Shown one piece after another: positions 34,049 to 42,634 of a stretch of DNA of 64,000 nt. Below the pieces are notes generated by a model. That model was given only the letters and a program-made list of their open reading frames with translations, did no database searches and was not told the DNA's origin. The stretch is from Acidobacteriota bacterium (GTDB lineage Bacteria; Acidobacteriota; Holophagae; Holophagales; Holophagaceae). Position numbers and translations under genes: made by a program. How positions within the stretch are numbered: the first letter of the stretch is position 1; each line of letters starts with the position of its first letter. The stretch is taken from the NCBI GenBank assembly GCA_016213735.1, contig JACQZU010000021.1:62001-126000 (forward strand), read 5' to 3'.

Positions 34049-36037
34049 TCACCGGCCCCGGGGACCGTCGTTCCCGCGGCTGGGGGCCGGGGGGGCGCTT
34101 CGGGGCGGCGCGGAGGGCTGGCTGTGGCTGGGGGGCGGGGCGCTCGGCCGGGATTCTCCGCGGGGCGACTCGCTGCGGGGTGGGGGCTCGGAGCGGCGCT
34201 CCTCCCGGAAGCTCTCCCTGGGCCGGTCCCGCTGGGGTTCCGGGGCCCGGGGCGTGTCCATCTCCCGGCGGGGACGCTCAGCGGGGGCCGGGCGTTCGAT
34301 CCGGGGGCTCTCCCGCCGGACATCCTCCCGGGGGACCTGACGGTCCCTGGGGGCCCCGCCGCGCTCTTCCGGACTCCGGGGGGCCCGGTCGGGGGCGCGC
34401 TCGATGGGCCGTTCCGGATTGCGGCGCTCCTCTCCGAAAAAGTCCCGTCCCCGCTCGTCCCGGCCACGTTCCCGGGTGCCGGATTCAGGCCGCCGCTCGA
34501 GGGTCCCGGGAAGGTCCCGGCCGCGGTTGACATCCGAGGCCCGGCCGCGGTCCACGGGAGGCTGGTCCGTGGGCCGGCCCGCGTCCCTCAGGACCGGGCG
34601 GTCCTGGGGCCGGATGCGGCCACGGTCCTCGAAGGGGATCCCCTGGGCCCGGTCCGCCCCCCTGCGCAGTTCGGCGGGGTCCCTCCGGACGATGCTGCGC
34701 CCCGTGGCCGCCTGGGCCGCCCGTTCGTAGGCGGTCAGGCGCTGTTCCGCCACCTGGCGGTCGAAGGCCCGCGCCAGCTGGCCGGGGTTGCGGAACTCCG
34801 CCGTGGTGGCGATGAGGGGTCCGGTCCGGTAGCCGTTCCAGCCCGTGGCGCCGGTTCCGCCGCTGAAGCCCGCGATGACGGTGCGGTCCGCGCGCACGTA
34901 CTGGTGCACATTGACCACGTTGATGTGGTTCACCTGGACCACATTCCAGCAGTGGTGGCCGCCCCAGGCGCCGTAGCCCCAGGAGCAGGGCCGGTTCCAG
35001 TAGTTCAGGGGGGCCCAGCCGTAGTAGCCCGCGTTCCAGTTCCAGGCCACCCAGGCGGGGCTGTAGTAGCGGCCGGGAATCCAGTACCAACCCCAACCCG
35101 AATTCCAGCCCCAGCGACCGAAGTGGAAGGTGACGTAGCCCCAGGGGTCGTCGCTGACCCAGGTCATGCCGCCTCCGTAGCAGCCCCAGCGCCCGCGCCA
35201 GTAGGGGCGCCAGTCCACGATGGAGATCCGGGGGCGCCAGCACCAGCCCACCTCCGGGACCTCGGTCCACTCGCCGTTGTCGTCCAGGTCGTCGCTGTAG
35301 TAGCGGATCTCGGCCGGGACGTGGTCCCAGCTCTTCCCCCGGCGGACCTGCAGGGCCCGCTCGCAGAACTGGTCGAAGCCGTCCCGCTCATAGGTGTTGT
35401 AGGCCCGCACCCGGTCCAGGCTGTCGGCCCTGCTGTAGACCGTGAGCCGCTCGCCCGCATTCACCCGGGCCTGGTCCCGGTCGTTGGTGAAGGTGAGGTG
35501 GCCGGAGTGCACCCTGACCCGGGCGCCCTGGTCCCCCTCCACCACGACGGTGGCGTCGCCCCGATCCAGCATGGCCGCCGTCCCGGCGGGGGTGTCCACG
35601 CGGACCCTGGCCTCGCTCTGGCCGCCCATGGCGATGCGCAGCCGGCCCTGGTCCAGCCGCAGCAGCACCTGGCGTTCTCCCTTCTTGTCGGTGAAGAGCG
35701 CGGCCACCTGGAAGCGGGTGCCCGGTGCGAAGGCCAGGCGGGTGCCGTCCCCCAGCTGGAGGACGCCGCGGCCCCGGCTGTCGATGAGATCCCCCTCCCC
35801 GATGGGGACCCCGCGGTTGAGGGTCTCGTCCAGGTCCCCCTTCCGGACCCGGACCTCTCCCTCCACGAGTTTCACCTGGGCGTAGCGCTCGGGGGCCTCG
35901 CCCTGATAGGCCTCGTCTTCCGGGGCATAGGGTTGCTGGGCCTGGACCGGGGCGGGAGCCCCCAGGAAGACGCCAGGGCCAAGGGTGAGGAGCAGCGCGA
36001 GCCGCGAGAGATTCCGGAACGTGGTGAACATGGCCAT
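34049..36037 (-). CDS. FecR-domain protein with Trp/Tyr-rich region and disordered tail
   Basis: 662 residues. Signal peptide ~1-34 (LALLLTLGPGVFLGAPAPVQA). FecR-like beta domain ~50-210 (VKLVEGEVRVRKGD, GDGTRLAFAPGTRFQV). Residues ~235-380 are very rich in Trp, Tyr and Gly (for example WGWNSGWGWYWIPGRYY), resembling DUF6600. The last ~200 residues are a charged, proline/arginine/glutamate-rich disordered tail. Exported, probably to periplasm or outer membrane. No sigma factor or TonB receptor gene is adjacent, so it is unlikely to be a classical FecR anti-sigma factor. Confidence 0.85.
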   Translation of the reverse strand: MAMFTTFRNLSRLALLLTLGPGVFLGAPAPVQAQQPYAPEDEAYQGEAPERYAQVKLVEGEVRVRKGDLDETLNRGVPIGEGDLIDSRGRGVLQLGDGTRLAFAPGTRFQVAALFTDKKGERQVLLRLDQGRLRIAMGGQSEARVRVDTPAGTAAMLDRGDATVVVEGDQGARVRVHSGHLTFTNDRDQARVNAGERLTVYSRADSLDRVRAYNTYERDGFDQFCERALQVRRGKSWDHVPAEIRYYSDDLDDNGEWTEVPEVGWCWRPRISIVDWRPYWRGRWGCYGGGMTWVSDDPWGYVTFHFGRWGWNSGWGWYWIPGRYYSPAWVAWNWNAGYYGWAPLNYWNRPCSWGYGAWGGHHCWNVVQVNHINVVNVHQYVRADRTVIAGFSGGTGATGWNGYRTGPLIATTAEFRNPGQLARAFDRQVAEQRLTAYERAAQAATGRSIVRRDPAELRRGADRAQGIPFEDRGRIRPQDRPVLRDAGRPTDQPPVDRGRASDVNRGRDLPGTLERRPESGTRERGRDERGRDFFGEERRNPERPIERAPDRAPRSPEERGGAPRDRQVPREDVRRESPRIERPAPAERPRREMDTPRAPEPQRDRPRESFREERRSEPPPRSESPRGESRPSAPPPSHSQPSAPPRSAPPAPSRGNDGPRGR

Positions 36038-36130
36038 CCTCCTGTGATTGTGGATGCCGCCTGGGGGCCCTTGGCTCCCGGGATCAGGATCGGTTCAAGG
36101 GCGGCAAATGCCAGGGTCGTGCCAGGGGGC

Positions 36131-36808
36131 CTACCATCCCTTCTCCCTGGGGTAGGGTTGAAGGGCCGTCCCCGGGCGCGGGGTCTCGGCGGGGGCCTCC
36201 AGGCGCATGAAGGCCGGAAGAAGGGCCATCCAGGGGAGCAGCCAGCGCCGTCCGCGGCCCCCGGACCCCTCCGCCCCGGGGGGCTCCTGGAGTGCCAGCC
36301 CGGCCGTGCGGAAGACCAGGGTGGGTTCCTCGGCCTCGGGAAGGGGGAGGAATGCAACCTGGGCCGTTGCGGGATGCACCAGGCTCAGGAAACGGCCGCT
36401 GTCGTCCAGGATCCACAAGAAGCCCGCCAGAAGGTCCCGGGGATCCCCCTCCCGGACGAGGCCCGCACTCCGCCACATGCCGCCTGGATCCTCCCCGAAG
36501 GGAAGGTCCTTCCAGGGTCCGGGAAGGGGGAGCCCCGCGTCCCGCCAAAGGCGCATGGGCCGGCCTGGCAGCCCCGTGCGAAGCCGGACGATTCCCCGGC
36601 GGTCCAGGACCCGGAGAGAACCTTCCGTCCGCAGGCTGACGCGGATGGGCCCCCGGGGGAGGGGACGGGCCATGGGCGGGGCCTCGACCCCAAGTTCCTC
36701 CGACAGCTCCTGCCAGGGCAGCGGGGGCAGCCCCTCCCAGGGCAGGCGCCGGGGGGCCTGGGCGGCGAGCACCGCCGCGGCCGTCAGGAGGAGGGAGACC
36801 AGCCGCAC
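36131..36808 (-). CDS. Predicted secreted protein, function unknown
   Basis: 225 residues, with a signal peptide (RLVSLLLTAAAVLAAQA) and a hydrophobic stretch near the C-terminus (WLLPWMALLPAFM). No family is recognised. GTG at 36808 has GGAGG 5 bases before it and overlaps the end of tatD by 25 bases, so it is translationally coupled to tatD and followed by the FecR-type gene in the same direction. Confidence 0.65.
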   Translation of the reverse strand: MRLVSLLLTAAAVLAAQAPRRLPWEGLPPLPWQELSEELGVEAPPMARPLPRGPIRVSLRTEGSLRVLDRRGIVRLRTGLPGRPMRLWRDAGLPLPGPWKDLPFGEDPGGMWRSAGLVREGDPRDLLAGFLWILDDSGRFLSLVHPATAQVAFLPLPEAEEPTLVFRTAGLALQEPPGAEGSGGRGRRWLLPWMALLPAFMRLEAPAETPRPGTALQPYPREKGW

Positions 36809-37566
36809 AGGGCCTCCAGGTTCTTCGTGGTGAGCTCAGACAGGCGGCCCAGGTCCTGGCCCCGCAGCTTGGCCATTTCCTCCGCCGTGAAACGCACGAA
36901 GGCGGGTTCGTTGGTCTTCCCCCGGTGGGGGGCGGGGGCCAGGTAGGGGGCGTCCGTCTCGACCAGGATGCGGTCATCGGGGGCCCAGGCGGCCACCTCG
37001 CGGATGGCCTCGGCCTTTTTCTGAAAGGTCACCAGCCCCGAAAAGCTGAGGTGGAAGCCCAGGTCCAGGGCCTTCCGGGCGAAGTCCAGGTCCTCGCTGA
37101 AACAGTGGATGATGCCGCCCACGGCCCCGGCGTTCTCTTCTTCCAGGACCCGCAGGGTCTCCTCCGGCGCGGACCGCGTGTGGATCATCAGGGGCTTGCC
37201 CAGGCGCCGGGCGATCCGGATCTGGGCCCGGAAGGCCCGTTCCTGGCATTCCCGCGGACTGAAGTCGTAGTGCCAGTCCAGACCCGTCTCCCCCACGAAG
37301 AGCGCAGCAGGGTCCTCCAGCAGGCGTTCCAGCCCGGCTCCGAGGGCCTCGTCCCAGTGCCTCGCCTCATGGGGATGGAGACCCAGGCTCGCCCGCACCG
37401 GGTCATGGGCGTGGGCCAGGTCCAGGGCCCGGCGGGAGTCTTCCAGGTCGGTGCCCACCGCCACGAAGCCCCCGACTCCAGCCGCCCGGGCCCTGGCCAG
37501 CGTGTCCTCCAGGGCTTCGCCCGGGAGATGGCTCCCGGTCAAATGACAGTGGGCGTCCACCAGCAT
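36784..37566 (-). CDS. tatD: TatD-family metal-dependent hydrolase
   Basis: 260 residues. Metal ligands appear as VDAHCHL near residue 3, GETGLDWHYDFSP (the TatD signature) near 93, and MIHTRSAPEE and ETDAPYLAP later. TatD proteins are 3'-5' DNA exonucleases or repair nucleases and some are D-aminoacyl-tRNA editing enzymes. ATG at 37566 starts the family alignment; the frame runs much further upstream as a shadow of another gene. Divergent from the NtrC-type regulator at 37672. Confidence 0.93.
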   Translation of the reverse strand: MLVDAHCHLTGSHLPGEALEDTLARARAAGVGGFVAVGTDLEDSRRALDLAHAHDPVRASLGLHPHEARHWDEALGAGLERLLEDPAALFVGETGLDWHYDFSPRECQERAFRAQIRIARRLGKPLMIHTRSAPEETLRVLEEENAGAVGGIIHCFSEDLDFARKALDLGFHLSFSGLVTFQKKAEAIREVAAWAPDDRILVETDAPYLAPAPHRGKTNEPAFVRFTAEEMAKLRGQDLGRLSELTTKNLEALCGWSPSS

Positions 37567-37671
37567 CCGCTTCTCCGGGCTCAAGGATCGCACGAGGGAA
37601 GGGGAAGAATTGACTGGATCTGCTGGTAGTCTGGCACATCGCGTCCTTGCGTCCCCCCGGGAAGAGCCTGC

Positions 37672-39054
37672 ATGCCGTCCCCCCCCACCATCCTGATCGT
37701 GGATGACGAGCCCGGCATCCGGCGCACCCTTGCGGAGAGCCTGTCGGAAGAGGGCTACGGGGTGCTCAAGGCCGACCGCGGGGAGCAGGCCCTGGACCTC
37801 CTGCAGGGCCCGGATGGGGACGGGATCCACCTGGTGCTCCTGGACATCTGGCTGCCCGGCCTGGACGGACTCGCCACCCTCAAGGAGTGCCGGACCCTGC
37901 GGCCCCAGCTCCCGGTGGTGATGATCAGCGGCCACGGAACCATCGAGACCGCCCTGCAGGCGACCCGCCTGGGGGCCTTCGACTTCCTCGAGAAACCCAT
38001 CGACCTGGACCGGCTGCTCCTCGTGGTGGGCCACGCCCTTCGCCAGTCCAGGCTGGAGCTGGAGAACCTCCGTCTCCAGCAGGCGGTGGATGGAGAGCGC
38101 TTCTTCATGGCGGAGAGCCCGGCCATGAAGCGCCTCCTGGCCGACCTCCGCCTGGTGGCGCCGACCGAGGGCCGGGTGCTGCTCAGCGGGGAGAACGGCA
38201 CGGGGAAGGAGGAGGTGGCCCGCCTGATCCACGGGCTCAGTGCCCGGGCGGAGGGCCCCTTCGTGGAGGTCAACTGCGCGGCCATCCCCGACGAGCTGAT
38301 CGAGAGCGAACTCTTCGGCCACGTGAAGGGCGCGTTCACCGGGGCGGTCCGGGACAACAAGGGGAAGTTCCGGGAGGCCCACGGGGGCACCCTCTTCCTG
38401 GACGAAGTGGGGGACATGTCCCTCAAGACCCAATCCAAGGTTCTCCGCGCCCTCCAGGAGGGACGCATCGAGCCCGTGGGCGGGGGCGGCGCCATCGGCG
38501 TCGACGTGCGGGTCATCGCCGCCACCAACAAGGATCTCCCCGAGGAAATCAAGGCCGGACGCTTCCGGGAGGACCTCTACTTCCGCCTGGCGGTGGTGCC
38601 GCTGCGCGTGCCGCCCCTGCGGGAACGGCTCGAGGAACTCATACCCCTGGCGGAGGCCTTCGTCCAGCGCATCGCCGCGGCCTACGGCCGGCCGCCGAAA
38701 CGCCTCGCCCCGGAGGCCCGGGACACCCTGATCAACCACGACTGGCCTGGAAATGTCCGCGAACTGAAGAACCTCATGGAGCGCGCGGTGATTCTCGGCC
38801 GGGGCCAGGACATCACCCCGCGGGACCTGGGGCCGCTGGCCGTGCGGCACCTGACGGAACCCGACCCCTTCGCCTTTCCCGAGTTCACCAGCCTCCGGGA
38901 GGCCCGGGAGTGGTTCGAGTCCGCCTACATCCAGCGGGAACTTCGCCTCCAGAGCGGGAACATGACCCGCGTGGCCGAACGCCTGGGCCTGGACCGCTCG
39001 AACCTGTACAAGCGCCTCAAGGCCCTGGGGATCGAGCCCCGCGAGGGATCCTGA
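37672..39054 (+). CDS. Sigma54-type response regulator (NtrC family), second copy
   Basis: 460 residues. Receiver with phospho-Asp D58 (LVLLDIWLPGLDG) and Lys in DFLEKPID. AAA+ domain with SGENGTGKEEVARL near residue 178, the canonical LFGHVKGAFTGA near 216, and FLDEVGDMSLKTQSK. The C-terminal helix-turn-helix is NMTRVAERLGLDRSNLYKRLK. There is no adjacent kinase; the kinase partner is elsewhere. The stop overlaps the start of the MerR-type gene by 1 base of the codon (39052-39054), so the two are cotranscribed. Confidence 0.94.
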   Translation: MPSPPTILIVDDEPGIRRTLAESLSEEGYGVLKADRGEQALDLLQGPDGDGIHLVLLDIWLPGLDGLATLKECRTLRPQLPVVMISGHGTIETALQATRLGAFDFLEKPIDLDRLLLVVGHALRQSRLELENLRLQQAVDGERFFMAESPAMKRLLADLRLVAPTEGRVLLSGENGTGKEEVARLIHGLSARAEGPFVEVNCAAIPDELIESELFGHVKGAFTGAVRDNKGKFREAHGGTLFLDEVGDMSLKTQSKVLRALQEGRIEPVGGGGAIGVDVRVIAATNKDLPEEIKAGRFREDLYFRLAVVPLRVPPLRERLEELIPLAEAFVQRIAAAYGRPPKRLAPEARDTLINHDWPGNVRELKNLMERAVILGRGQDITPRDLGPLAVRHLTEPDPFAFPEFTSLREAREWFESAYIQRELRLQSGNMTRVAERLGLDRSNLYKRLKALGIEPREGS

Positions 39055-39497
39055 TGCCGCCGCCGGCCGCCAAACTCTGGTTCAAGATCGGCGAGATGGC
39101 CCAAAAGCTCGGCATCTCCCCCAAGGACCTGCGCTACTGGGAGAGCGGCATCCCGGAGATCCGGCCCCGCCGGAGCAAAGGGAACCTGCGGTATTACCAC
39201 CTGGACGAATTGCCCCGCCTGGAACGGATCCGGGGATGGATCCGGGAAGGCCTCACGGTGGACGACTGCCGCCAGCTGCTCCGCACGGGCCAGCTCGCGC
39301 GAGGCCTGGGCCTCTTCGAGGAGGCCGACAGCATCCCACAGCCCGTCCCGGCGAGGAGGAAGGGCCCCTCATCGAGCGCGCCTGAACTCAAACGCCTCAA
39401 GACCGCCCTGGAGCAGCTGCTCGAACGCCTCTCCAGGCCGCCCCGCCCCGCTCCCCGCGCGAAGGCGCGCCTTGACCCGGCCCCCCCCGGCCCGTAG
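39054..39497 (+). CDS. MerR-family transcriptional regulator
   Basis: 147 residues. The N-terminal MerR helix-turn-helix and wing read FKIGEMAQKLGISPKDLRYW and IRPRRSKGNLRYYHLDEL. After ~95 the protein is low-complexity and basic, without a clear effector domain or metal-binding Cys. ATG at 39054 overlaps the stop of the preceding sigma54 regulator. The stop codon TAG also forms part of the -10 element of the tRNA promoter. Confidence 0.85.
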   Translation: MPPPAAKLWFKIGEMAQKLGISPKDLRYWESGIPEIRPRRSKGNLRYYHLDELPRLERIRGWIREGLTVDDCRQLLRTGQLARGLGLFEEADSIPQPVPARRKGPSSSAPELKRLKTALEQLLERLSRPPRPAPRAKARLDPAPPGP

Positions 39498-39500
39498 AAT
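39472..39500 (+). promoter_or_regulatory. Promoter of tRNA-Pro
   Basis: TTGACC (39472-39477), 17 bases, TAGAAT (39495-39500), then the tRNA 10 bases later, an excellent sigma70-type arrangement. The -35 and spacer code for the last residues of the MerR protein, and its TAG stop is the first half of the -10 element. Confidence 0.8.
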
Positions 39501-39509
39501 CAACTCCTT

Positions 39510-39586
<77 letters not shown>

Positions 39587-40087
39587 ATAAAATGCAGGAA
39601 GGGCTTGCGCCCTTCCTGCATTTGACCCTGCGCCCTTCGGGCGCATTCCCTGGTTGGCTTGCGCGACTGGCCGGGCGTTTTTTCCGGTCCTGCTCCCAGT
39701 CGCGACGACCGCGAAACCGATGTGGGTCGCATGGGGCGCTGCAGCGCAGCGTTCCATGCGGGGCCCCACACGGTTGAGCATCACGTGGAATCGGCAGCGC
39801 CTGGACCCCCGCAGGACGGGCTTGCTCTCTTCCTGGAATGGATCCCGCGCCCTCCGGGCGCCGGCCCCGCGCTGCAGGAGGGGGGCACGTCGCGGTCCTC
39901 ATCCATTCCATCCTTTCGGTCCTTTCCCCCAGGGCCTTCCCCGGGATCCCGGAGGAAGGCGCCCTGGAGGCCTTCGGTGGATTCCGGAGGAAAAAAACGG
40001 GGGTTGCGAAATTGGTACCTTGGTACCATAATACCAATCCAGGACCCGATCCGTCCCGCCTTCCAACCCCACCCCCCCGGAGGCCCC
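39587..40087. other. Intergenic stretch with hairpins and repeats of the tRNA 3' region
   Basis: No gene is supported here. Features: a perfect 14-bp hairpin with a 4-base loop just after the tRNA (39591-39622), a probable weak terminator; a second hairpin of TGCGCCC/GGGCGCA (39629-39645); the tRNA end CCAGTCGCGC in inverted form at 39661-39670, and CCAGTCGCGACGACC as a direct near-copy at 39696-39710; and an imperfect copy of the tRNA-terminator module at 39811-39860 (GCAGGAcGGGCTTGC against GCAGGAaGGGCTTGC). The rest (39870-40080) is an AT/GC-mixed stretch with a short AT-rich segment before 40050. Confidence 0.6.
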
Positions 40088-40681
40088 ATGGCCGACCTCT
40101 TCGCCAACCTGCCCCTCGGCCTTTCGGCCCTCCTGCTGATGGCCGCTGGACCCCTGACCTGTTCCGGGGCCGATGCCCCCAAGGAGACCCCCATGACCCA
40201 GACCTTCCGAGGCGCCCGCGTCGAGCTGCGCCGTTCCATCACCCTGGTCGCCCCCCCCGACCGGGTCTTCCCCCTGCTCTGCCCCGTGCGGGAGGGGGAG
40301 TGGGCCGACGGCTGGGTGGGCCGGCCCGTCTTCGCCCGCAGCGGGGTGACCGAGCAGGACGGCGTGTTCGCCACGGTCCACCCCGGCGAGGAGGACACCA
40401 TCTGGATGATCACCCGCCACGACCCGGCCCGCCACGAGGTGGAAATGGTCTACTTCATGCCCGGACGGCAGGCGGTCCGCCTGAGCATGGGGCTCCAGCC
40501 CACGGGACCCAAGGCGTCCAGCCTCTGGGTCCACTACGTCCGCACGGGCCTGAGCGAAGCGGGGAACAAAATGCTGAAGGATCCGGCCCTGAACGCGAAT
40601 TTCGAGAAGATGATGGTTCACTGGGAAGCCTCCCTGAACCACTTCCTGAAGACAGGAAGCTGCCTGAAGGAACGCCCTTGA
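40088..40681 (+). CDS. SRPBCC-fold (polyketide cyclase-like) protein
   Basis: 197 residues. Residues ~46-190 resemble the START/Bet-v1-like fold of SRPBCC proteins (RRSITLVAPPDRVFPLLCP), a hydrophobic-ligand-binding cavity. The N-terminal ~30 residues are hydrophobic (GLSALLLMAAGPLTCSGA) and may be a signal or an imperfect lipoprotein signal. ATG at 40088 follows GGAGG by 5 bases. The next gene starts with overlapping TTGA, so the two are coupled. Ligand unknown. Confidence 0.7.
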   Translation: MADLFANLPLGLSALLLMAAGPLTCSGADAPKETPMTQTFRGARVELRRSITLVAPPDRVFPLLCPVREGEWADGWVGRPVFARSGVTEQDGVFATVHPGEEDTIWMITRHDPARHEVEMVYFMPGRQAVRLSMGLQPTGPKASSLWVHYVRTGLSEAGNKMLKDPALNANFEKMMVHWEASLNHFLKTGSCLKERP

Positions 40682-40959
40682 CCCGGAAATCCCGAGCCAC
40701 CATTCCCGTGGAGCGCGTCCAGACGGGGGTCCGCCTGGAGAAGCGCATCCTGAAAGTCCTCAAGGCCCTGGCGGACCTGAACGACATCACCCTCGGCGAC
40801 CTCCTCGAAGGCATCGTGCTCCACGCCTTCGAGGGGAAGGCCCCCCTCGGCCCGGAAAACCTGGCCAAGGTGGCCGAACTCAAGAAGGTTTTCCAGCTCG
40901 ACCTGGACGCGTCCTCCAGCCACCGCCTGCGGGATTCCTCCCACGCAGGCAGGCGGTGA
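40678..40959 (+). CDS. Small ribbon-helix-helix-like protein
   Basis: 93 residues. TGVRLEKRILKVLKALADL followed by NDITLGDLLEGIVLHAFEG reads as a ribbon-helix-helix fold, usually a DNA-binding dimer. TTG at 40678 overlaps the previous stop as TTGA; no ATG is available at the fold's start. A regulator of the coupled gene or an antitoxin-like protein is possible, but no toxin is visible. Confidence 0.6.
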   Translation: MTRKSRATIPVERVQTGVRLEKRILKVLKALADLNDITLGDLLEGIVLHAFEGKAPLGPENLAKVAELKKVFQLDLDASSSHRLRDSSHAGRR

Positions 40960-40983
40960 GGGAGGGCGCCAAGGGCGGCCCCC

Positions 40984-41466
40984 CTAAGGGGCCCCGTCGG
41001 CCAGGGCCCGCAGGGCCTCTCCCTCCACCCGGCAGGTGAGCCATTCCCGAAGGGTCTTGGCCCCCATGGCCTCGTAGAAGTCCAGGCTGGGGGTGTTCCA
41101 GTCCAGCACCTGCCACTGGTACCGGGTGCAGCCCAGGTCCAGGGCTGTCTTCGCCAGTCGCTTGAGCAGGGCCTTGCCGATGCCGTGGCCCCTGAATTCC
41201 GGTTTCACGAAAAGGTCCTCCAGGTAGATCCCGGGGCGTCCCTCCCAGGTGCTGAAGTTGTGGAACCAGAGCGCGAAACCGGCGGGATGCCCATCCCACT
41301 CGGCCATCACCGTGTGGATGAGCGGATTCTCCGAAAAGCCGAAGCGGAGGATGTCGGCCTCGGTGACCACCGCTTTTTCGGGCGCCCGCTCGTAGAGGGC
41401 CAGGTCCCGGATGAACTGGACGATCTGTCCGGCGTCGGAGGGGGAGGCGTCGCGCAGGGTCAGCAT
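40984..41466 (-). CDS. GNAT-family acetyltransferase (diamine-type)
   Basis: 160 residues from the ATG at 41466, where LTLRDASPSDAGQIVQFIRDLALYERAPE aligns with the family. The acetyl-CoA loop is VKPEFRGHGIGKALLKRLAK near residue 93. Close in arrangement to SpeG/SAT-type diamine or polyamine N-acetyltransferases. The frame also allows a start at 41544, but the ribosome-binding site is poor for either. It is divergent from the E1 gene at 41553. Confidence 0.85.
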   Translation of the reverse strand: MLTLRDASPSDAGQIVQFIRDLALYERAPEKAVVTEADILRFGFSENPLIHTVMAEWDGHPAGFALWFHNFSTWEGRPGIYLEDLFVKPEFRGHGIGKALLKRLAKTALDLGCTRYQWQVLDWNTPSLDFYEAMGAKTLREWLTCRVEGEALRALADGAP

Positions 41467-41552
41467 CTTCCCAATGGAACACGGGATCGGGACCCGGCGG
41501 AAGATCCCCCGACCCTGGCCCCGGGGGCCGTCCTCGGGAATCATGGACCAGG

Positions 41553-42464
41553 ATGGACCGCGACACCGCCCTGCGCCTGCACGAGGCCATGCTGCTCACC
41601 CGGCTCACCGAGGAGCGGCTGGTGAAGCTCTACCGCCAGGGGCAGACCCTGGGCAGCGTGTACCGAAGCCTGGGACAGGAGGGCGTCGCCTGTGCCACGG
41701 CCCTGGCCCTGGGGCCGGAGGACGTGATCGGCCCCATGATCCGGAACCTGGGCTCCATGCTGGTGCGGGGGGTGACGCCGCTGGACATCTTTCGCCAGTA
41801 CTTGGGACGGGCCACCGGCCCGACGGGTGGCCGGGAGCTGAACAACCATTTCGGAGACCTTTCCCGGGGCATCATCGCCCCCACTTCCATGCTGGGAGCC
41901 CTGATCCCCGTGATGGCCGGGGTGGCCCTGAGCTTCCGGCAGCGGGGGGAAAAACGCGTGGCGATGACCTGGATCGGCGACGGGGGCAGTTCCACCGGTG
42001 CTTTCAGTGAAGGTCTCAATTTCGCGGTGGTCCAGAAGCTGCCGCTCATCGTCGTGGGGGAGTCGAACGGCTACGCTTTTTCCACGGCCCCCGAGAAGCA
42101 GATGAAGGGGCACCTCTCGGCCCGCAGCCAGGGCGCCTACACCGAGACGGTGGACGGAAATGATCCGGTGGCCGTGTTCGAGGCGGCGCACCGGGCCCGG
42201 ATCCGCTGCCGGAACGGAGGGGGCCCGGTCTTCCTGGTCTGCGAGACCTTCCGCCTGGGGGGCCACGCCGAGCACGACGACCAGCGCTACGTGGATCCCG
42301 CGCTCAAGGCCCGATGGGCCGCCCGGGACCCCATCTCCCGGATGGAGGCCTGGCTCGCGGAACGGGGTTGGTCCCCCCAGGAGCCACTCCGGGACCCATT
42401 GGAGGCCAGGGTGGCCGCCCAGGCTGGGCAGGCCCTCGGTGAAGGAAGACCCGGCGAAGGCTGA
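41553..42464 (+). CDS. Thiamine-pyrophosphate E1-alpha-like dehydrogenase, orphan
   Basis: 303 residues. The ThDP motif reads IGDGGSSTGAFSEGLNFAVVQKLPLIVV near residue 141, with ESNGYAFST after it, as in the alpha subunit of branched-chain or pyruvate E1. Such subunits need a beta subunit for activity, yet none is adjacent: upstream is a divergent acetyltransferase and downstream a chemoreceptor. The GDGGSSTG motif departs from the usual GDGATSEG. A role with a distant beta subunit is inference. Confidence 0.85.
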   Translation: MDRDTALRLHEAMLLTRLTEERLVKLYRQGQTLGSVYRSLGQEGVACATALALGPEDVIGPMIRNLGSMLVRGVTPLDIFRQYLGRATGPTGGRELNNHFGDLSRGIIAPTSMLGALIPVMAGVALSFRQRGEKRVAMTWIGDGGSSTGAFSEGLNFAVVQKLPLIVVGESNGYAFSTAPEKQMKGHLSARSQGAYTETVDGNDPVAVFEAAHRARIRCRNGGGPVFLVCETFRLGGHAEHDDQRYVDPALKARWAARDPISRMEAWLAERGWSPQEPLRDPLEARVAAQAGQALGEGRPGEG

Positions 42465-42496
42465 TCCTGAGTCTCACAGAGAAAATCCTACGGATT

Positions 42497-42523
42497 TCAA
42501 CTCTCCGGCACCCTCGCCGATAG
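42497..42523 (+). promoter_or_regulatory. FliA-like promoter for the chemoreceptor
   Basis: TCAA (42497-42500), 15 bases, GCCGATAG (42516-42523), close to the sigma28 consensus TAAA-N15-GCCGATAA. It lies between an unrelated gene and the chemoreceptor, giving a leader of ~105 bases. The remaining leader (42530-42630) has an inverted CCTGGCCAGG patch but no recognised riboswitch. Confidence 0.6.
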
Positions 42524-42634
42524 GTTCGGGAGCGGCTTTCGGGTGGTCCGTCCCTTCCGAGGGCTGCCATGCCCGCAAGGCGCATGGACTCTTGACCCCT
42601 GGCCAGGTCCAGGACCCCACCCCGGGAGGGCCCC

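Noticed and set aside
37635-37660. A TGGCAC...TTGC pattern resembling a sigma54 promoter before the NtrC-type gene
   Set aside because: The GG to GC distance is too long (14 instead of 10 bases), so it does not fit sigma54.
42465-42634. A c-di-GMP (GEMM) riboswitch before the chemoreceptor
   Set aside because: The GEMM core signature is absent; the CCGATAG sequence fits a FliA promoter better.
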